A stretch of DNA of 64,000 bases from Nitrosomonas sp. (GTDB lineage: Bacteria > Pseudomonadota > Gammaproteobacteria > Burkholderiales > Nitrosomonadaceae). Each line of letters opens with the position of its first letter. Positions within the stretch are counted from its first letter, which is position 1. Under the pieces are notes generated by a model. The model was not told the origin of the DNA, made no database searches, and saw only the letters and a list, made by a program, of their open reading frames with translations. Where the stretch lies: contig JAIETK010000008.1 in assembly GCA_019745325.1 (NCBI GenBank), positions 1 through 64,000 on the forward strand, given 5' to 3'. Positions 9,281 to 18,514 of this stretch are shown here, one piece after another. A program made the position numbers and the translations under genes.

Positions 9281-10093
9281 ATGAAAATTACGTTTGTTGG
9301 CGGCGGGAATATGGCGTCCGCATTAATCAGCGGGTTGTTGAAACAGGGTTTCTCCGCCCGGCAGTTGCAGGTGGTTGAAATCAATCCCGGAAGCCGTGAA
9401 AAATTAAAACTGGATTTCGGCATTGCCGTTTATGAGAATCTTGCGGATGGCGTTACCGGCAGCGATGTCATCGTATTATCCGTGAAACCGCAGCAATTTC
9501 CTGATCTCATAAAAGATCTTGCTCCGTTGTTGAATAATCAATTAGTCATATCGATCGCCGCCGGCATATGCGCCACGGATATCGTGCGCTGGTTAAACGG
9601 CCATAATAGGATCATTCGCGCCATGCCGAATACGCCTTCACTGGTGGGAAGCGGCGTGGCCGGTTTATACGCGGCGCCGGGAATCGGTGAGCAAGACAAG
9701 AAAAATGCCGAATCGATTCTGGCAGCGGTTGGTTCGACGCTTTGGGTGGATGAAGAAGAATTATTGCATGCCGTTACCGCTATTTCGGGTAGCGGTCCGG
9801 CTTATGTTTTTTATTTCATCGAAGCCATGCAGCAAGCGGGTGTTGAGTTGGGTTTAACAGCCGAGCAAGCCAGGCGTTTGAGTTTGCTGACTTTTACAGG
9901 CGCCAGCAAGTTAGCGAGTTCGAGCGATGATGATGTGACTCTTTTGCGAGCGCGCGTGACCTCCAAGGGCGGCACCACCGAACAGGCAATTCAAACGATG
10001 GAAAAAAATGAGATTAAGTGTAAGATCATAGCCGCTATTCATGCGGCGAGTGATCGTTCTCGCGAAATGAGCGATGAATACGGCAAGATATGA
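9281..10093 (+). CDS. proC: Pyrroline-5-carboxylate reductase
   Basis: This is the last enzyme of proline synthesis, 270 residues. The N-terminal NAD(P)-binding motif is VGGGNMASAL (5-14), with MPNTPSLVGSG near 108 and the signature SGSGPAYVFYFIEAM near 168. The C-terminal TSKGGTTEQAI segment contacts the substrate. The usual partner yggS (PLP homeostasis protein) is not upstream; 182 bases without a gene separate proC from mutM. yggT and yggU follow, keeping the rest of the proteobacterial order. Confidence 0.96.
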   Translation: MKITFVGGGNMASALISGLLKQGFSARQLQVVEINPGSREKLKLDFGIAVYENLADGVTGSDVIVLSVKPQQFPDLIKDLAPLLNNQLVISIAAGICATDIVRWLNGHNRIIRAMPNTPSLVGSGVAGLYAAPGIGEQDKKNAESILAAVGSTLWVDEEELLHAVTAISGSGPAYVFYFIEAMQQAGVELGLTAEQARRLSLLTFTGASKLASSSDDDVTLLRARVTSKGGTTEQAIQTMEKNEIKCKIIAAIHAASDRSREMSDEYGKI

Positions 10094-10153
10094 AGCGTGA
10101 TGTTGTCAGTGAATCATTGCATTAACTAACAATTCGTTTTCTGGAAAATTACT

Positions 10154-10729
10154 ATGTCTAATCAGATCCTGATTTTTCTTATTGATACCCTGCTGGGTTT
10201 GCTTTCTTTAGCATTGTTATTGCGGTTTTATTTTCAGCTGTTGCGAGTGCCTTATTACAACTCAGTTTCGCAGTTTCTAATTGCAGTTACCGATTTTATG
10301 GTCAGACCGGCGCGCCGATTCATCCCAGGATGGGGCGGCATGGACATGTCAACTCTGGTGCTTGCCTGGTTGCTGGAAAGCATCATTTTGACCAGTGTCT
10401 ATGTCATGCAAGGTTATGACTTCGATGCCAATATTATTTTTTCGCTGGGCGTGATGGGGCTCCTGGGGATTGTTTCCATTGTCAAAACGACGCTCTATAT
10501 CATTTTGGTCATGATCATCATGCAAGCGGTATTGTCTTGGGTTAATCCGAATAGCCCGCTGGCGCCGTTACTCGACAGTTTTACCCGTCCATTTCTGATG
10601 ATTTTCCGCAAACGCATTGCGCCGATCGCGAATGTGGATTTATCACCGCTCTTTGTACTCATTGTGATTCAAGTACTGCTCATGATTGTGGCGGGTTTTC
10701 ACATGGAGATTTCGGCACTGCTGCATTAA
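10154..10729 (+). CDS. YggT family integral membrane protein
   Basis: This 191-residue protein has two tandem YGGT repeats of two helices each. In each repeat a hydrophobic segment is followed by a LRFYFQLLRVPYYNSVSQ-like or WVNPNSPLAPLLDSFTRPFL segment. Members are linked to cell-envelope and osmotic functions, but the biochemical role is not settled. It lies 60 bases after proC and 12 before the DUF167 gene, the usual proC-yggT-yggU arrangement. Confidence 0.9.
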   Translation: MSNQILIFLIDTLLGLLSLALLLRFYFQLLRVPYYNSVSQFLIAVTDFMVRPARRFIPGWGGMDMSTLVLAWLLESIILTSVYVMQGYDFDANIIFSLGVMGLLGIVSIVKTTLYIILVMIIMQAVLSWVNPNSPLAPLLDSFTRPFLMIFRKRIAPIANVDLSPLFVLIVIQVLLMIVAGFHMEISALLH

Positions 10730-10741
10730 ACGCTTGATCGA

Positions 10742-11047
10742 ATGGCTCCCTGGTATCACTATGATAAAGTGAATAATCTGGTGCTGACATTGCATATTCA
10801 ACCGGGTGCGAAAATGACCGGAATAACCGGACTATACGGCGATGCATTGAAAATCAGGCTTGCAGCCCCGCCGGTCGACGGTAAAGCCAATGCTGTGTTG
10901 CTGAACTATCTGGCGGATCGGTTTAATGTGCCGTTGAGCCAAGTAATTCTGAAACAAGGTGAAAAATCACGCCGCAAGGTGGTGGTGATTCAGCAGCCAA
11001 TACAGAACCCGGAACAACGATTGAACGAACTACAACATTTCTTGTAA
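10742..11047 (+). CDS. DUF167 family protein (YggU)
   Basis: This 101-residue protein has the compact alpha/beta DUF167 fold signature: LTLHIQPGAK near the start, KIRLAAPPVDGKANAVLLNYLA in the centre, and KQGEKSRRKVV near 82-92. Structures of the family are known but the function is not. It sits 12 bases after yggT and is probably co-transcribed with proC. Confidence 0.9.
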   Translation: MAPWYHYDKVNNLVLTLHIQPGAKMTGITGLYGDALKIRLAAPPVDGKANAVLLNYLADRFNVPLSQVILKQGEKSRRKVVVIQQPIQNPEQRLNELQHFL

Positions 11048-11070
11048 AACGTCAGGAAGATCAAAATACC

Positions 11071-11523
11071 ATGGAATTAATTTTATGGCGGCATGCCGAT
11101 GCTGAAAATAGTTACCCGGATGCGCCGCGCAAATTGACAAGCAAAGGGTTGGATCAAGCGCAACGCATGGCCGATTGGCTGCGAGCGAAGCTTCCGGAGC
11201 ACACCCGGGTGATTGTCAGTCCGGCCGTGCGGACACAGCAAACAGCGGCCGCCTTGACTGAACATTTCACAACCGTTGATAGCATCGGGCCGGGTGCAAA
11301 CGTGCAAGCGGTGCTTAATGCGGCCGGCTGGCCGGCTGCATCCGGCGCAGTCGTGGTTGTCGGACATCAGCCAACGATCGGCGAGATTGTGCGTCACTTG
11401 ATCCCGGTAGTGCCAACGGGATTGAGTGTGAGAAAAGGATCGGTTTGGTGGATTCGTTGCCAGGAAAAGGACAATGGGATCGAACCGGTACTGCATACCG
11501 TCATGTATCCCGACATGCTGTGA
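11071..11523 (+). CDS. sixA: Phosphohistidine phosphatase SixA
   Basis: This 150-residue histidine phosphatase has the catalytic RHADA motif with His8, and a second core His in VVGHQPTIGEIV near residue 106. The small size and the absence of a lid domain identify it as SixA rather than phosphoglycerate mutase. SixA removes phosphate from histidine phosphotransfer proteins, for example of the nitrogen PTS. It closes the proC-yggT-yggU-sixA run and converges on the LysR gene. Confidence 0.88.
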   Translation: MELILWRHADAENSYPDAPRKLTSKGLDQAQRMADWLRAKLPEHTRVIVSPAVRTQQTAAALTEHFTTVDSIGPGANVQAVLNAAGWPAASGAVVVVGHQPTIGEIVRHLIPVVPTGLSVRKGSVWWIRCQEKDNGIEPVLHTVMYPDML

Positions 11524-11580
11524 AGATTCGCATGGATGGTTTTAGCCATTTTGGTTGATTTAGAGTAATTTTGAAATATT

Positions 11581-12501
11581 CTAGCTTTTATTGAGGCATT
11601 TATCCCAATAAGGCAAACCTTCGAACCGTTTAACCATAAAATCCACGAATGCCCGGACGCGCTGTGACAAATGGCGGGTTTGCGGGTAGATGGCATAGGC
11701 GGAGAGCGGCGGGCAGTGGTAATCGGTTAATAGCGGCACCAGCGTGCCGCGTTCGATTTCTTTGTAGACAATAAACGTTGGTATCAGCACGATACCCAAT
11801 CCCGCAACGGCGGCATCGCGCAGGAATTCGCCGTTTCCGGCTTTCAGGTAGGGCCTGGTACTAATTTTGATCAATTGCCCGCTGGCATCGTAAACTTGCC
11901 ACTGTTCAATCGGGTTGGTTAGGTTATACGCCAGGCAACGATGTTGGCGCAGCGCTTCCAGCTCGTGTGGAATGCCATTCCGTTCCAGATAATCCGGGCT
12001 GGCGCACAGGATCGTTTGGATAGGCGCGAGGCGGCGCGCGATTAAGCTTGAATCAGCCAGGCTGGCAATGCGGATGGCGAGATCGAAACCTTCCGCCAGC
12101 AAATCGACTTGACGGTCGTTGAAATCCAGATCGAATTCAATGTCCGGGTGTTGCTGTAAAAATTCATTGATGGCCGACCCCAGGTGCATCAAGCCGAAAC
12201 TCAGCGGTATCGTCACTTTCAGGGCGCCTTTTAATGCGCCATGCGATTGCGACGTGGCCAGTTCGGCTTCGAGAATGTCGGCGAGAATGCGCACTGCTTG
12301 CTGATAAAATCCCCGGCCGCTGTCGGTCAGATTCATTTGCCGCGTGGTGCGGTGAAACAATTCCACGCCCAGGTGCGTTTCGAGTTCCTTCAAGCGACGG
12401 CTTACGACGGATTTGGCGACATCCATGCGATCCGCAGCGGCGCTGATGCTGCCGGTCTCGACCACGCGCACAAACGTGTTCATATTTTCATATCGATCCA
12501 T
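11581..12501 (-). CDS. LysR-family transcriptional regulator
   Basis: This 306-residue regulator has an N-terminal winged helix-turn-helix (about 1-60, ETGSISAAADRMDVAKSVVSRRLKELE) and a LysR effector-binding domain (about 90-295). It belongs to the CrgA/DhcR-like branch. It is divergent from the pirin and DoxX genes across 126 bases that hold a large dyad, so it probably controls them and itself. The effector is unknown. Confidence 0.92.
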   Translation of the reverse strand: MDRYENMNTFVRVVETGSISAAADRMDVAKSVVSRRLKELETHLGVELFHRTTRQMNLTDSGRGFYQQAVRILADILEAELATSQSHGALKGALKVTIPLSFGLMHLGSAINEFLQQHPDIEFDLDFNDRQVDLLAEGFDLAIRIASLADSSLIARRLAPIQTILCASPDYLERNGIPHELEALRQHRCLAYNLTNPIEQWQVYDASGQLIKISTRPYLKAGNGEFLRDAAVAGLGIVLIPTFIVYKEIERGTLVPLLTDYHCPPLSAYAIYPQTRHLSQRVRAFVDFMVKRFEGLPYWDKCLNKS

Positions 12502-12513
12502 AAAAATATCCTA

Positions 12514-12572
12514 TTGTTGCTAATATAAGAACAGTTATTTCTATTAACGGCTGTTTATTCTTATTATAACAA
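12514..12572. promoter_or_regulatory. Dyad in the lysR-pirin divergent promoter
   Basis: An interrupted palindrome centred near 12543 has arms of about 21 bases. The outer words TTGTT/AACAA and the inner words ATAAGAA/TTCTTAT and CAG/CTG are symmetric. It lies between the two divergent starts, where a LysR-type regulator normally binds. The assignment to the adjacent regulator is inferred. Confidence 0.6.
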
Positions 12573-12627
12573 CGATGATAATGCTTCCCGACGGTTAAAT
12601 GAATACGATGATTAAAAGGAGGGAATC

Positions 12628-13494
12628 ATGGATACAATGACAATCAATGCAGCACGGATCATCCCGGCAGTAGCCGTGCCGGAAGGCGCAGGCGTGACAG
12701 TGTACCGTACCATTGGCACACCGGTGATACGCAATTTCGATCCGTTTTTGTTGCTGGATCATATCAGCAGCGACAAACCGGAGGATTATCTGGCCGGCTT
12801 CCCGTCACACCCGCATCGTGGCTTCGTCACATTCACTTATATGATCGACGGTCATATGCAACATCAGGACAGCATGGGCAACCGCGGCGATTTAGGGCCG
12901 GGTTCGGCGCAATGGATGAAAGCCGCGAGCGGGGTGATACATTCGGAAATGCCGCAACAGCAAAACGGTTTGATGCGCGGTTTTCAACTGTGGATCAACC
13001 TGCCGGCGGCGCATAAGATGGATCATCCGGAATACCAGGAATATGCCGCAGAAGCCTTTCCGGTCATCAATACGCCCGATTGCCGGGTCAAAGTATTGAT
13101 CGGCCGCTTTGCCGATGCGCAGTCGCCTATCGCCGACCCTGTTACCGATGTTTCATATTTTGATGTCCGGATACAACCCGGCAAGCGTTTTCAACACCGC
13201 TTTTCAGCGCAGCGCCATAGTTTTTTGTATGTATTTGAAGGTGATGGGCAATTGCGTGATCAAGCCGTGACGTTGCACTCCCTGGCGGCGTTGAGTAGTG
13301 CTGATGAGACTTTTGATTTTACCGCAGGAAGCAAGGGAGCGCGCCTGCTGGTGGTCAGCGGTAAACCGGTCGGCGAACCGGTGGTGCAGTACGGGCCGTT
13401 TGTGATGAATACCCGGGAAGAGATCGACCAGGCGTTGCAGGATTTTCAGACTAACAGTTTTGTGCGCAACCGCGCATGGATTAAACGTAAATAA
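12628..13494 (+). CDS. Pirin family protein
   Basis: This 288-residue bicupin has the N-terminal pirin metal site: His61 and His63 in SHPHRGFVTFTYM, His near 105 in IHSEMPQ and the following Glu. A pirin C-terminal domain occupies about 175-275. Bacterial pirins include quercetinase-like enzymes and stress-linked proteins; no substrate can be assigned here. A strong AAGGAGGGAATC ribosome site precedes the ATG. A pirin gene beside DoxX and a divergent LysR regulator is a recurrent arrangement. Confidence 0.93.
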   Translation: MDTMTINAARIIPAVAVPEGAGVTVYRTIGTPVIRNFDPFLLLDHISSDKPEDYLAGFPSHPHRGFVTFTYMIDGHMQHQDSMGNRGDLGPGSAQWMKAASGVIHSEMPQQQNGLMRGFQLWINLPAAHKMDHPEYQEYAAEAFPVINTPDCRVKVLIGRFADAQSPIADPVTDVSYFDVRIQPGKRFQHRFSAQRHSFLYVFEGDGQLRDQAVTLHSLAALSSADETFDFTAGSKGARLLVVSGKPVGEPVVQYGPFVMNTREEIDQALQDFQTNSFVRNRAWIKRK

Positions 13495-13528
13495 TTGCTT
13501 TACTCATTACATTCGAAGGAGACTCAAA

Positions 13529-13906
13529 ATGGAAAAAACCGGTCAATTGATTGCGCGCATATTTCTGGCGCAGATATTCTTGTTGTCGGGAATATTTAAA
13601 ATCAGCGGTTATGCAGGCACGCAAGGTTATATGGAAGCGATGGGCGTGCCGGGAATGCTATTGCCGCTGGTGATCGCATTGGAAATCGGCGGCGGCTTGG
13701 CGCTGATCGCCGGTTGGCAGACCAAATGGATATCGCTGGCATTGGCTGGGTTTACTTTGGCAGCTGCGGTGATTTTCCACAATAATCTGGCGGATCAGAT
13801 GCAGCAGATCATGTTCATGAAAAACATTGCGATTACGGGCGGATTACTGCTGCTGGCGATACACGGTGCAGGTTCATTGAGCGTCGATGGCCGCCGTGCG
13901 GCGTAA
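13529..13906 (+). CDS. DoxX family membrane protein
   Basis: This is a 125-residue protein with four membrane segments and the DoxX pattern GQLIARIFLAQIFLLSGIFK and GGGLALIAGWQT. The ATG at 13529 is preceded by AAGGAG at a good distance; codons further upstream overlap the pirin gene. DoxX proteins are linked to redox and thiosulfate/quinone membrane functions, but no specific role can be read here. It lies 34 bases after the pirin gene in one unit, with a terminator after it. Confidence 0.88.
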   Translation: MEKTGQLIARIFLAQIFLLSGIFKISGYAGTQGYMEAMGVPGMLLPLVIALEIGGGLALIAGWQTKWISLALAGFTLAAAVIFHNNLADQMQQIMFMKNIAITGGLLLLAIHGAGSLSVDGRRAA

Positions 13907-13926
13907 CCGGAAACCGCAGGCCTTGA

Positions 13927-13954
13927 AAGCCCGGTTGAAGCAGACCGGGTTTTC
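13927..13954 (+). terminator. Terminator after doxX
   Basis: The stem CCCGGT/ACCGGG (13930-13935 with 13944-13949) has an 8-base loop and is followed by TTTT on the plus strand, 20 bases past the DoxX stop. Confidence 0.7.
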
Positions 13955-14049
13955 GCACGATAGCCAGTTAACGCTTGTATCACGCAGCATAACCGACTAA
14001 ACTTGGCTGCAAGGTTGGTGACAAAATTTTCTACATTAGAATTTCCCGC

Positions 14050-14439
14050 ATGGCAGCGAAAATACATCCTAAACGTCCCAAGCATCTGAATCTTTTCAAG
14101 ATCAAGCAACCGTTACCCGCGGTGGTTTCCATTCTGCACCGGATCAGCGGTGCCTTGCTGTTTTTCCCAGGGATACCCCTCATGTTGTGCGGCTTGCAAT
14201 TGCTGTTGCAATCCCAGGAGAGCTTCGAGGTATTAACCGGTTATTGGCAATTACCGGTTATCAAAGGCTTGCTGTTATTGTCTTTGTGGTTTTTGTTGCA
14301 CCATGTGTGCGCCGGAGTTCGCCATTTGCTGCTGGATTTGCATATCGGTGTGGCATTGCCGCAAGCGCGTGCCAGCAGCAAACTGGTGCTGGCAGCCGGA
14401 TTTCTCTTGACCGTTTTGGCGGGGGTGTTGCTATGGTAA
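14050..14439 (+). CDS. sdhC: Succinate dehydrogenase cytochrome b556 subunit
   Basis: This 129-residue subunit has three membrane helices. The N-terminal KRPKHLNLFKIKQPLPAVVSILHRISG contains the quinone-site Ser and Arg pattern SILHRISG, and the second helix carries the HHVCAGVRHLLLD motif with the heme-ligand His. It anchors SdhA/SdhB and passes electrons to ubiquinone. sdhD overlaps its end by seven bases. Confidence 0.93.
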   Translation: MAAKIHPKRPKHLNLFKIKQPLPAVVSILHRISGALLFFPGIPLMLCGLQLLLQSQESFEVLTGYWQLPVIKGLLLLSLWFLLHHVCAGVRHLLLDLHIGVALPQARASSKLVLAAGFLLTVLAGVLLW

Positions 14440-14786
14440 GACCTGCAAAATTGGCGGTAACCGGTGCGCATTACGGCTTGAAAGATTGGCTGGCGCAACG
14501 CATCACGGCAGTGTTGATGACGGTTTATCTCATCGTCATGGCGTGTGTTTTATGCGTCGCGGCGCCGCAGGATTACGCTGCGTGGAAAACCTTATTCGGG
14601 CAGCATTGGTTGCGCATTGCGACCTTGGTGTTTTTCATTTGTCTGTTTTGGCACGCCTGGATCGGGATGCGCAATATTCTGATGGATTATGTGCACCCGG
14701 TGGCAATCCGTTTGCCCGTGCAAATTGCGGTGATTACTGCATTGCTGTTCTATCTGATATGGGCAGTGGATATTTTATGGGGTTGA
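14433..14786 (+). CDS. sdhD: Succinate dehydrogenase hydrophobic anchor subunit
   Basis: This 117-residue second anchor of complex II has three helices. The N-terminal [15 protein letters not shown] and the [14 protein letters not shown] motif, with heme-ligand His and quinone-site Asp/Tyr, are typical. The ATG at 14433 lies inside the end of sdhC (stop at 14439), implying translational coupling. sdhA begins one base after its stop. Confidence 0.92.
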   Translation: MVRPAKLAVTGAHYGLKDWLAQRITAVLMTVYLIVMACVLCVAAPQDYAAWKTLFGQHWLRIATLVFFICLFWHAWIGMRNILMDYVHPVAIRLPVQIAVITALLFYLIWAVDILWG

Positions 14787-14787
14787 T

Positions 14788-16551
14788 GTGGCGATAACCA
14801 AAAGAAAATTTGATGTGGTCATTGTCGGCGCGGGTGGCGCCGGCATGCGCGCGGCGTTGCAATTGTCCGAAGCGGGGTTGAAAGTGGCCGTGCTGTCCAA
14901 AGTTTTTCCCACGCGATCGCACACGGTGTCGGCGCAAGGCGGCATAGCCGCGGCGCTGGGCAATGTGACCGAAGACAATTGGCACTGGCACATGTACGAC
15001 ACCGTCAAAGGCTCGGACTATCTCGGCGATCAGGATGCCATCGAGTTCATGTGCCGTCACGCCAACGAAGTGGTGTACGAGCTGGAGCATTTCGGCATGC
15101 CGTTCGACCGGCTGGAAAACGGCAAGATTTATCAGCGCCCGTTCGGCGGGCAATCGCAAAATTTCGGCGGGGCGCAAGCCACGCGTTCGTGCGCGGCGGC
15201 GGATCGCACCGGTCATGCGTTATTGCACACGCTGTATCAACGCAATGTCAGCGCTAATACGCAATTTTTTATCGAATGGATGGCGCTGGATTTGCTGCGT
15301 GACGCGCAAGGTGACGTGCTGGGTGTGACCGCGTTGGAGATGGAAACCGGCGAAGTGTCGATCCTGCAAGCGCGAGCGACATTATTTGCCACCGGCGGCG
15401 GCGGACGGATTTTTCAAGCCAGCACCAACGCCTTAATCAATACCGGCGATGGGTTGGGCATGGCGGCGCGCGCCGGGATTCCGCTGGAAGACATGGAATT
15501 CTGGCAATTCCATCCGACCGGCGTATACGGTGTCGGCGTATTGATCAGCGAAGCGGTGCGCGGCGAAGGCGGGTATTTGCTGAACCGCAACGGCGAACGC
15601 TTCATGGAGCGTTATGCGCCGAACGCCAAGGATCTGGCGAGCCGCGACGTGGTATCCCGGGCGATGACGACGGAAATGAAAGACGGCCGCGGTTGCGGCG
15701 AAGAAAGCGACCACCTGCTGTTGAAGCTGGATCATCTCGGCGCGGAAATCATCAAAACCCGCCTGCCGGGGATCCGCGAATTGGCAATCAAATTTGCGCA
15801 TGTCGATCCGATCAACGAACCGATCCCGGTGGTGCCGACCGCGCATTACATGATGGGCGGGATTCCGACCAATTACTTCGGGCAAGTGGTGGCGCCCTAT
15901 AAAACCGGCCCGGAAGAAATCGTATCCGGCTTTTACGCTGTCGGCGAATGTGCGTGCGTCTCGGTGCACGGCGCCAACCGGCTCGGAACCAATTCGCTGC
16001 TCGATCTGGTGGTATTCGGACGTGCTGCCGCCAACCAGATTCTCGAGGATCTGAAAGTTCAGCCGCACCATAAACCGCTGCCGGAAAACGCCGCCGATCG
16101 AACCTTGGCGCGCCTGGCGCGTCTGGAAACTCAGAAAGACGGCGAAAACGTCGCGCAAGTGCATGCAGCGCTGGCCAAAACCATGCAAACTTACTGCGGC
16201 GTATTCCGCTTCGAAGATATGCTGATGCAAGGTGTCGAGAAGATCCTCGAAGCCGGTCAGCGCATCGGACAAACGGAAATCAAGGATAAAAGCAAAGTTT
16301 TCAATACCGCCCGCATCGAAGCGCTGGAATTGGATAACTTGAAAGAAGTTGCCATTGCTACCATGATTTCTGCCGAAGCCCGCCGCGAAAGCCGCGGCGC
16401 CCACGCCCGCAACGATTTTCCCGAGCGCGACGACGTCAAATGGTTAAAACACACGTTGTTTTTCAGCGAAGGCAACCGGCTGGACTACAAGCCGGTGCGC
16501 TTGAAACCGATTACGGTGGAATCGTTTCCGCCGAAGGCCAGAACCTACTGA
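14788..16551 (+). CDS. sdhA: Succinate dehydrogenase flavoprotein subunit
   Basis: This 587-residue catalytic subunit oxidises succinate to fumarate. It has an N-terminal FAD fold ([13 protein letters not shown], about 12-24), the covalent-FAD His in [10 protein letters not shown] near 47-53, the QFHPTG active-site block, and a C-terminal REARGAHAR-like helix ([18 protein letters not shown]). It starts with GTG, since the ATG two bases earlier runs into a stop. The length is full. The expected next gene, sdhB (iron-sulfur subunit), is absent: the sequence passes within a few bases of the stop into a broken P-type ATPase on the other strand. Confidence 0.96.
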   Translation: MAITKRKFDVVIVGAGGAGMRAALQLSEAGLKVAVLSKVFPTRSHTVSAQGGIAAALGNVTEDNWHWHMYDTVKGSDYLGDQDAIEFMCRHANEVVYELEHFGMPFDRLENGKIYQRPFGGQSQNFGGAQATRSCAAADRTGHALLHTLYQRNVSANTQFFIEWMALDLLRDAQGDVLGVTALEMETGEVSILQARATLFATGGGGRIFQASTNALINTGDGLGMAARAGIPLEDMEFWQFHPTGVYGVGVLISEAVRGEGGYLLNRNGERFMERYAPNAKDLASRDVVSRAMTTEMKDGRGCGEESDHLLLKLDHLGAEIIKTRLPGIRELAIKFAHVDPINEPIPVVPTAHYMMGGIPTNYFGQVVAPYKTGPEEIVSGFYAVGECACVSVHGANRLGTNSLLDLVVFGRAAANQILEDLKVQPHHKPLPENAADRTLARLARLETQKDGENVAQVHAALAKTMQTYCGVFRFEDMLMQGVEKILEAGQRIGQTEIKDKSKVFNTARIEALELDNLKEVAIATMISAEARRESRGAHARNDFPERDDVKWLKHTLFFSEGNRLDYKPVRLKPITVESFPPKARTY

Positions 16552-16555
16552 GGTG

Positions 16556-17250
16556 ATTGGCCGCATCGGCGCGTTTAAGTGCTGGCGCATCGTTAACGCC
16601 GTCGCCGGTCATGGCGACAGACAAGCCGTGAGATTGTAACGCCATCACCAGGCGCAGCTTGTGTTCCGGGCTGGTGCGGGCAAAAATATCGCAAGTCATT
16701 ACCGCTGCTTCTAACGCGTCATCGCCCAGTTTATCCAGGTCAGCGCCGGTCAGAACCGTCACCGGATTTTGCAATCCGATCTGCTGGCCAATGGCTGTTG
16801 CTGTTTTGGCGTGGTCGCCGGTTATCATCTTGACGCGAATGCCTGCGGTATGGCAATCCGCGACAGCAGCGGTGGCTTCGGCGCGAGGCGGATCGATCAT
16901 GCCGGTCATTCCGAGCAACACGAAATCGCTTTCAGTATCGGAAAATTCAAGAATGGTGTGTTCCGGCTTTACCGCTTTTGCGTCGAACGGGATTGCGTCG
17001 GTGCGAGTCCATGTGCTTTCAGTAAGCGCATATCGGCAGGCACTTTGTCGTCGGCTTCCAGTATTACGATATCGCCGAGCACCAGTTTTTCTCCGGCGAT
17101 ACTGCGGCGTAGGCCATTGCGCGCTCCGGCTTCTTGATCGCTTACGCCCGACGGCGTGGTGTTGAGGAATTCCAGTACCTGGCCGATCGCGGTATGGTGC
17201 CATGCGGGTGGGTTATTTTCAGCGGCCGCGGTTATATTCTCATTCTGCAT
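16556..17250 (-). pseudogene. Decayed P-type cation-transporting ATPase
   Basis: Pieces of a P2-type ATPase remain in two frames. From the ATG at 17250 the first frame gives a cation-ATPase N-terminal segment (WHHTAIGQVLEFL...EAGARNGL), then jumps to the actuator-domain motif VLGDIVILEADDKVPADMRLL. Near 17010 it shifts to a second frame with FVLLGMTGMIDPPRAEA, KMITGDHAKTA, IFARTSPEHK and the hinge MTGDGVNDAPALKRAD. The phosphorylated DKTGT region, most of the nucleotide domain and all membrane helices are gone. It stops abruptly beside the sdhA stop. It cannot be functional. Confidence 0.9.
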
Positions 17251-17362
17251 AGGCGTAGGATTTTTGTGAGGGTCTAGGGTTGATCCGAAAGTAATGATTA
17301 AAGTTTCGTAAACAATCAACCTGCAAACAAGAGAGGCGAGGTAACAGCGGTATACTACAGGC

Positions 17363-18199
17363 TTATTGTGGTACTAATGCACTCGGGTGTTGTATCAACA
17401 TTGTGTAATTGTCTTTCTTACGCGATACCCAGCCGCGGATCTCCAGCAACTTTCCGACGTAGGTTTCGAGAGGCGGAAATTGATCGAGATTGGCATTGGA
17501 AACACGGATATCGGTCTTGTCGTCGAAGATCAATCGCGTGTATTTGCGGTTTTTCTTGATACGCGCAGGGATTCCGGTAAATCGCTGCCAGCCCTTGTTA
17601 TGGTTGGCGATTTGCGTAATCGGACGAGGCTGATATTCCGACATCGACCAAATGCCCAATTTTTGTTTTTCGGCTTTCTGCTGCGCGCGGATCAGTTTCT
17701 CGGAGTAGCGGCCGTTGGGTGGGATGATGCTGACCACCGCCAAGCCGTTTTCCAGTAACATCAAATTCAGGTGTTTGCCGTCTGGGGTGAACACATGCGC
17801 GAGCAAACGCTTATATTTATCGCGCCGTACTTGATCAAATTCCAAATAGACTTTTTTATCCTGTAATTGTTTTTGCAGCCACTGCTTAGCTTCAACGCCG
17901 CCAGGCTCCTGATCGCGCATACGGCTTTGAATTTCCGGGGTGTTGATACCCAGTAAACGGACTTGCTTGCGATCTTCCAGGATGATGGTGTCGCCGTCGT
18001 AAACCCTGGCGACGTTATATAAATGCCGGCTCGGCTGGCTGGTGATCTCAAGTTGTTGTGCACCGTCTGAAGGCTGGTCCGAGTAGGTGACGCGGCCGTG
18101 ACTGTCAACACTGCGGTAAATCTCGCTTGCACTGAGTGATACCGGCATCAACGCGAGAATGATGCACGGCAGCCAGGCAAGTTTGTTACAAAAGATCAT
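17363..18199 (-). CDS. Secreted thermonuclease (SNase) with DUF4124 domain
   Basis: This 278-residue protein has a signal peptide (about 1-24, ending ...LSASE), a DUF4124 domain at about 25-55 (IYRSVDSHGRVTYSDQP) and a staphylococcal nuclease-like domain at about 60-190. The SNase domain shows VYDGDTIILED and VRLLGINTPE, which carry metal and catalytic residues, and the QKLGIW end. A C-terminal OB-like region (about 200-278) contains FTGIPARIKKNRKYTRL. It probably degrades nucleic acid outside the cytoplasm. DUF4124 recurs in another protein at 41.2-41.7 kb. Confidence 0.88.
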   Translation of the reverse strand: MIFCNKLAWLPCIILALMPVSLSASEIYRSVDSHGRVTYSDQPSDGAQQLEITSQPSRHLYNVARVYDGDTIILEDRKQVRLLGINTPEIQSRMRDQEPGGVEAKQWLQKQLQDKKVYLEFDQVRRDKYKRLLAHVFTPDGKHLNLMLLENGLAVVSIIPPNGRYSEKLIRAQQKAEKQKLGIWSMSEYQPRPITQIANHNKGWQRFTGIPARIKKNRKYTRLIFDDKTDIRVSNANLDQFPPLETYVGKLLEIRGWVSRKKDNYTMLIQHPSALVPQ

Positions 18200-18514
18200 G
18201 TAGGCGCCTTTGTAATCGCAAGCCGGGATGAATGACGTAGCTTAATAGCCGTCTGCAGGATATGCGCATTGCCGGGAATTATGGCAAAATGAAAAAATTT
18301 GTTGTTGGGCGGTTGCGGCATGGTAAGAAATTAGACGTCAGCGGAAAATGAAATACTATCAGCTAAAGGAATGCCTGAATAAATAGGATTAAACGGTATT
18401 ATGATTCCTATTTCACAACCTTAATCGTATTTGAACTTAATCCGGTTGCATAAATTATTGCACGAACCATGCCGGGGCATTGGCAGTTTTTGTAATAGGA
18501 GAATGCTTTAACCC
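18200..18514. other. Divergent intergenic region
   Basis: These 315 bases lie between the nuclease gene (minus) and the symporter gene (plus). Both promoters must be here. AGGAG occurs at 18498-18502, rather far (12-14 bases) from the symporter ATG. I see no RNA gene, riboswitch or small ORF. Confidence 0.5.

Noticed and set aside
15433..16404. Long 323-codon open frame on the minus strand opposite sdhA
   Set aside because: It is a shadow of the high-G+C third positions in sdhA; it has no ribosome site and no protein-family pattern.
16511..17203. Functional P-type ATPase
   Set aside because: Phosphorylation site, nucleotide domain core and membrane helices are missing and the frame shifts near 17010, so it is a remnant.
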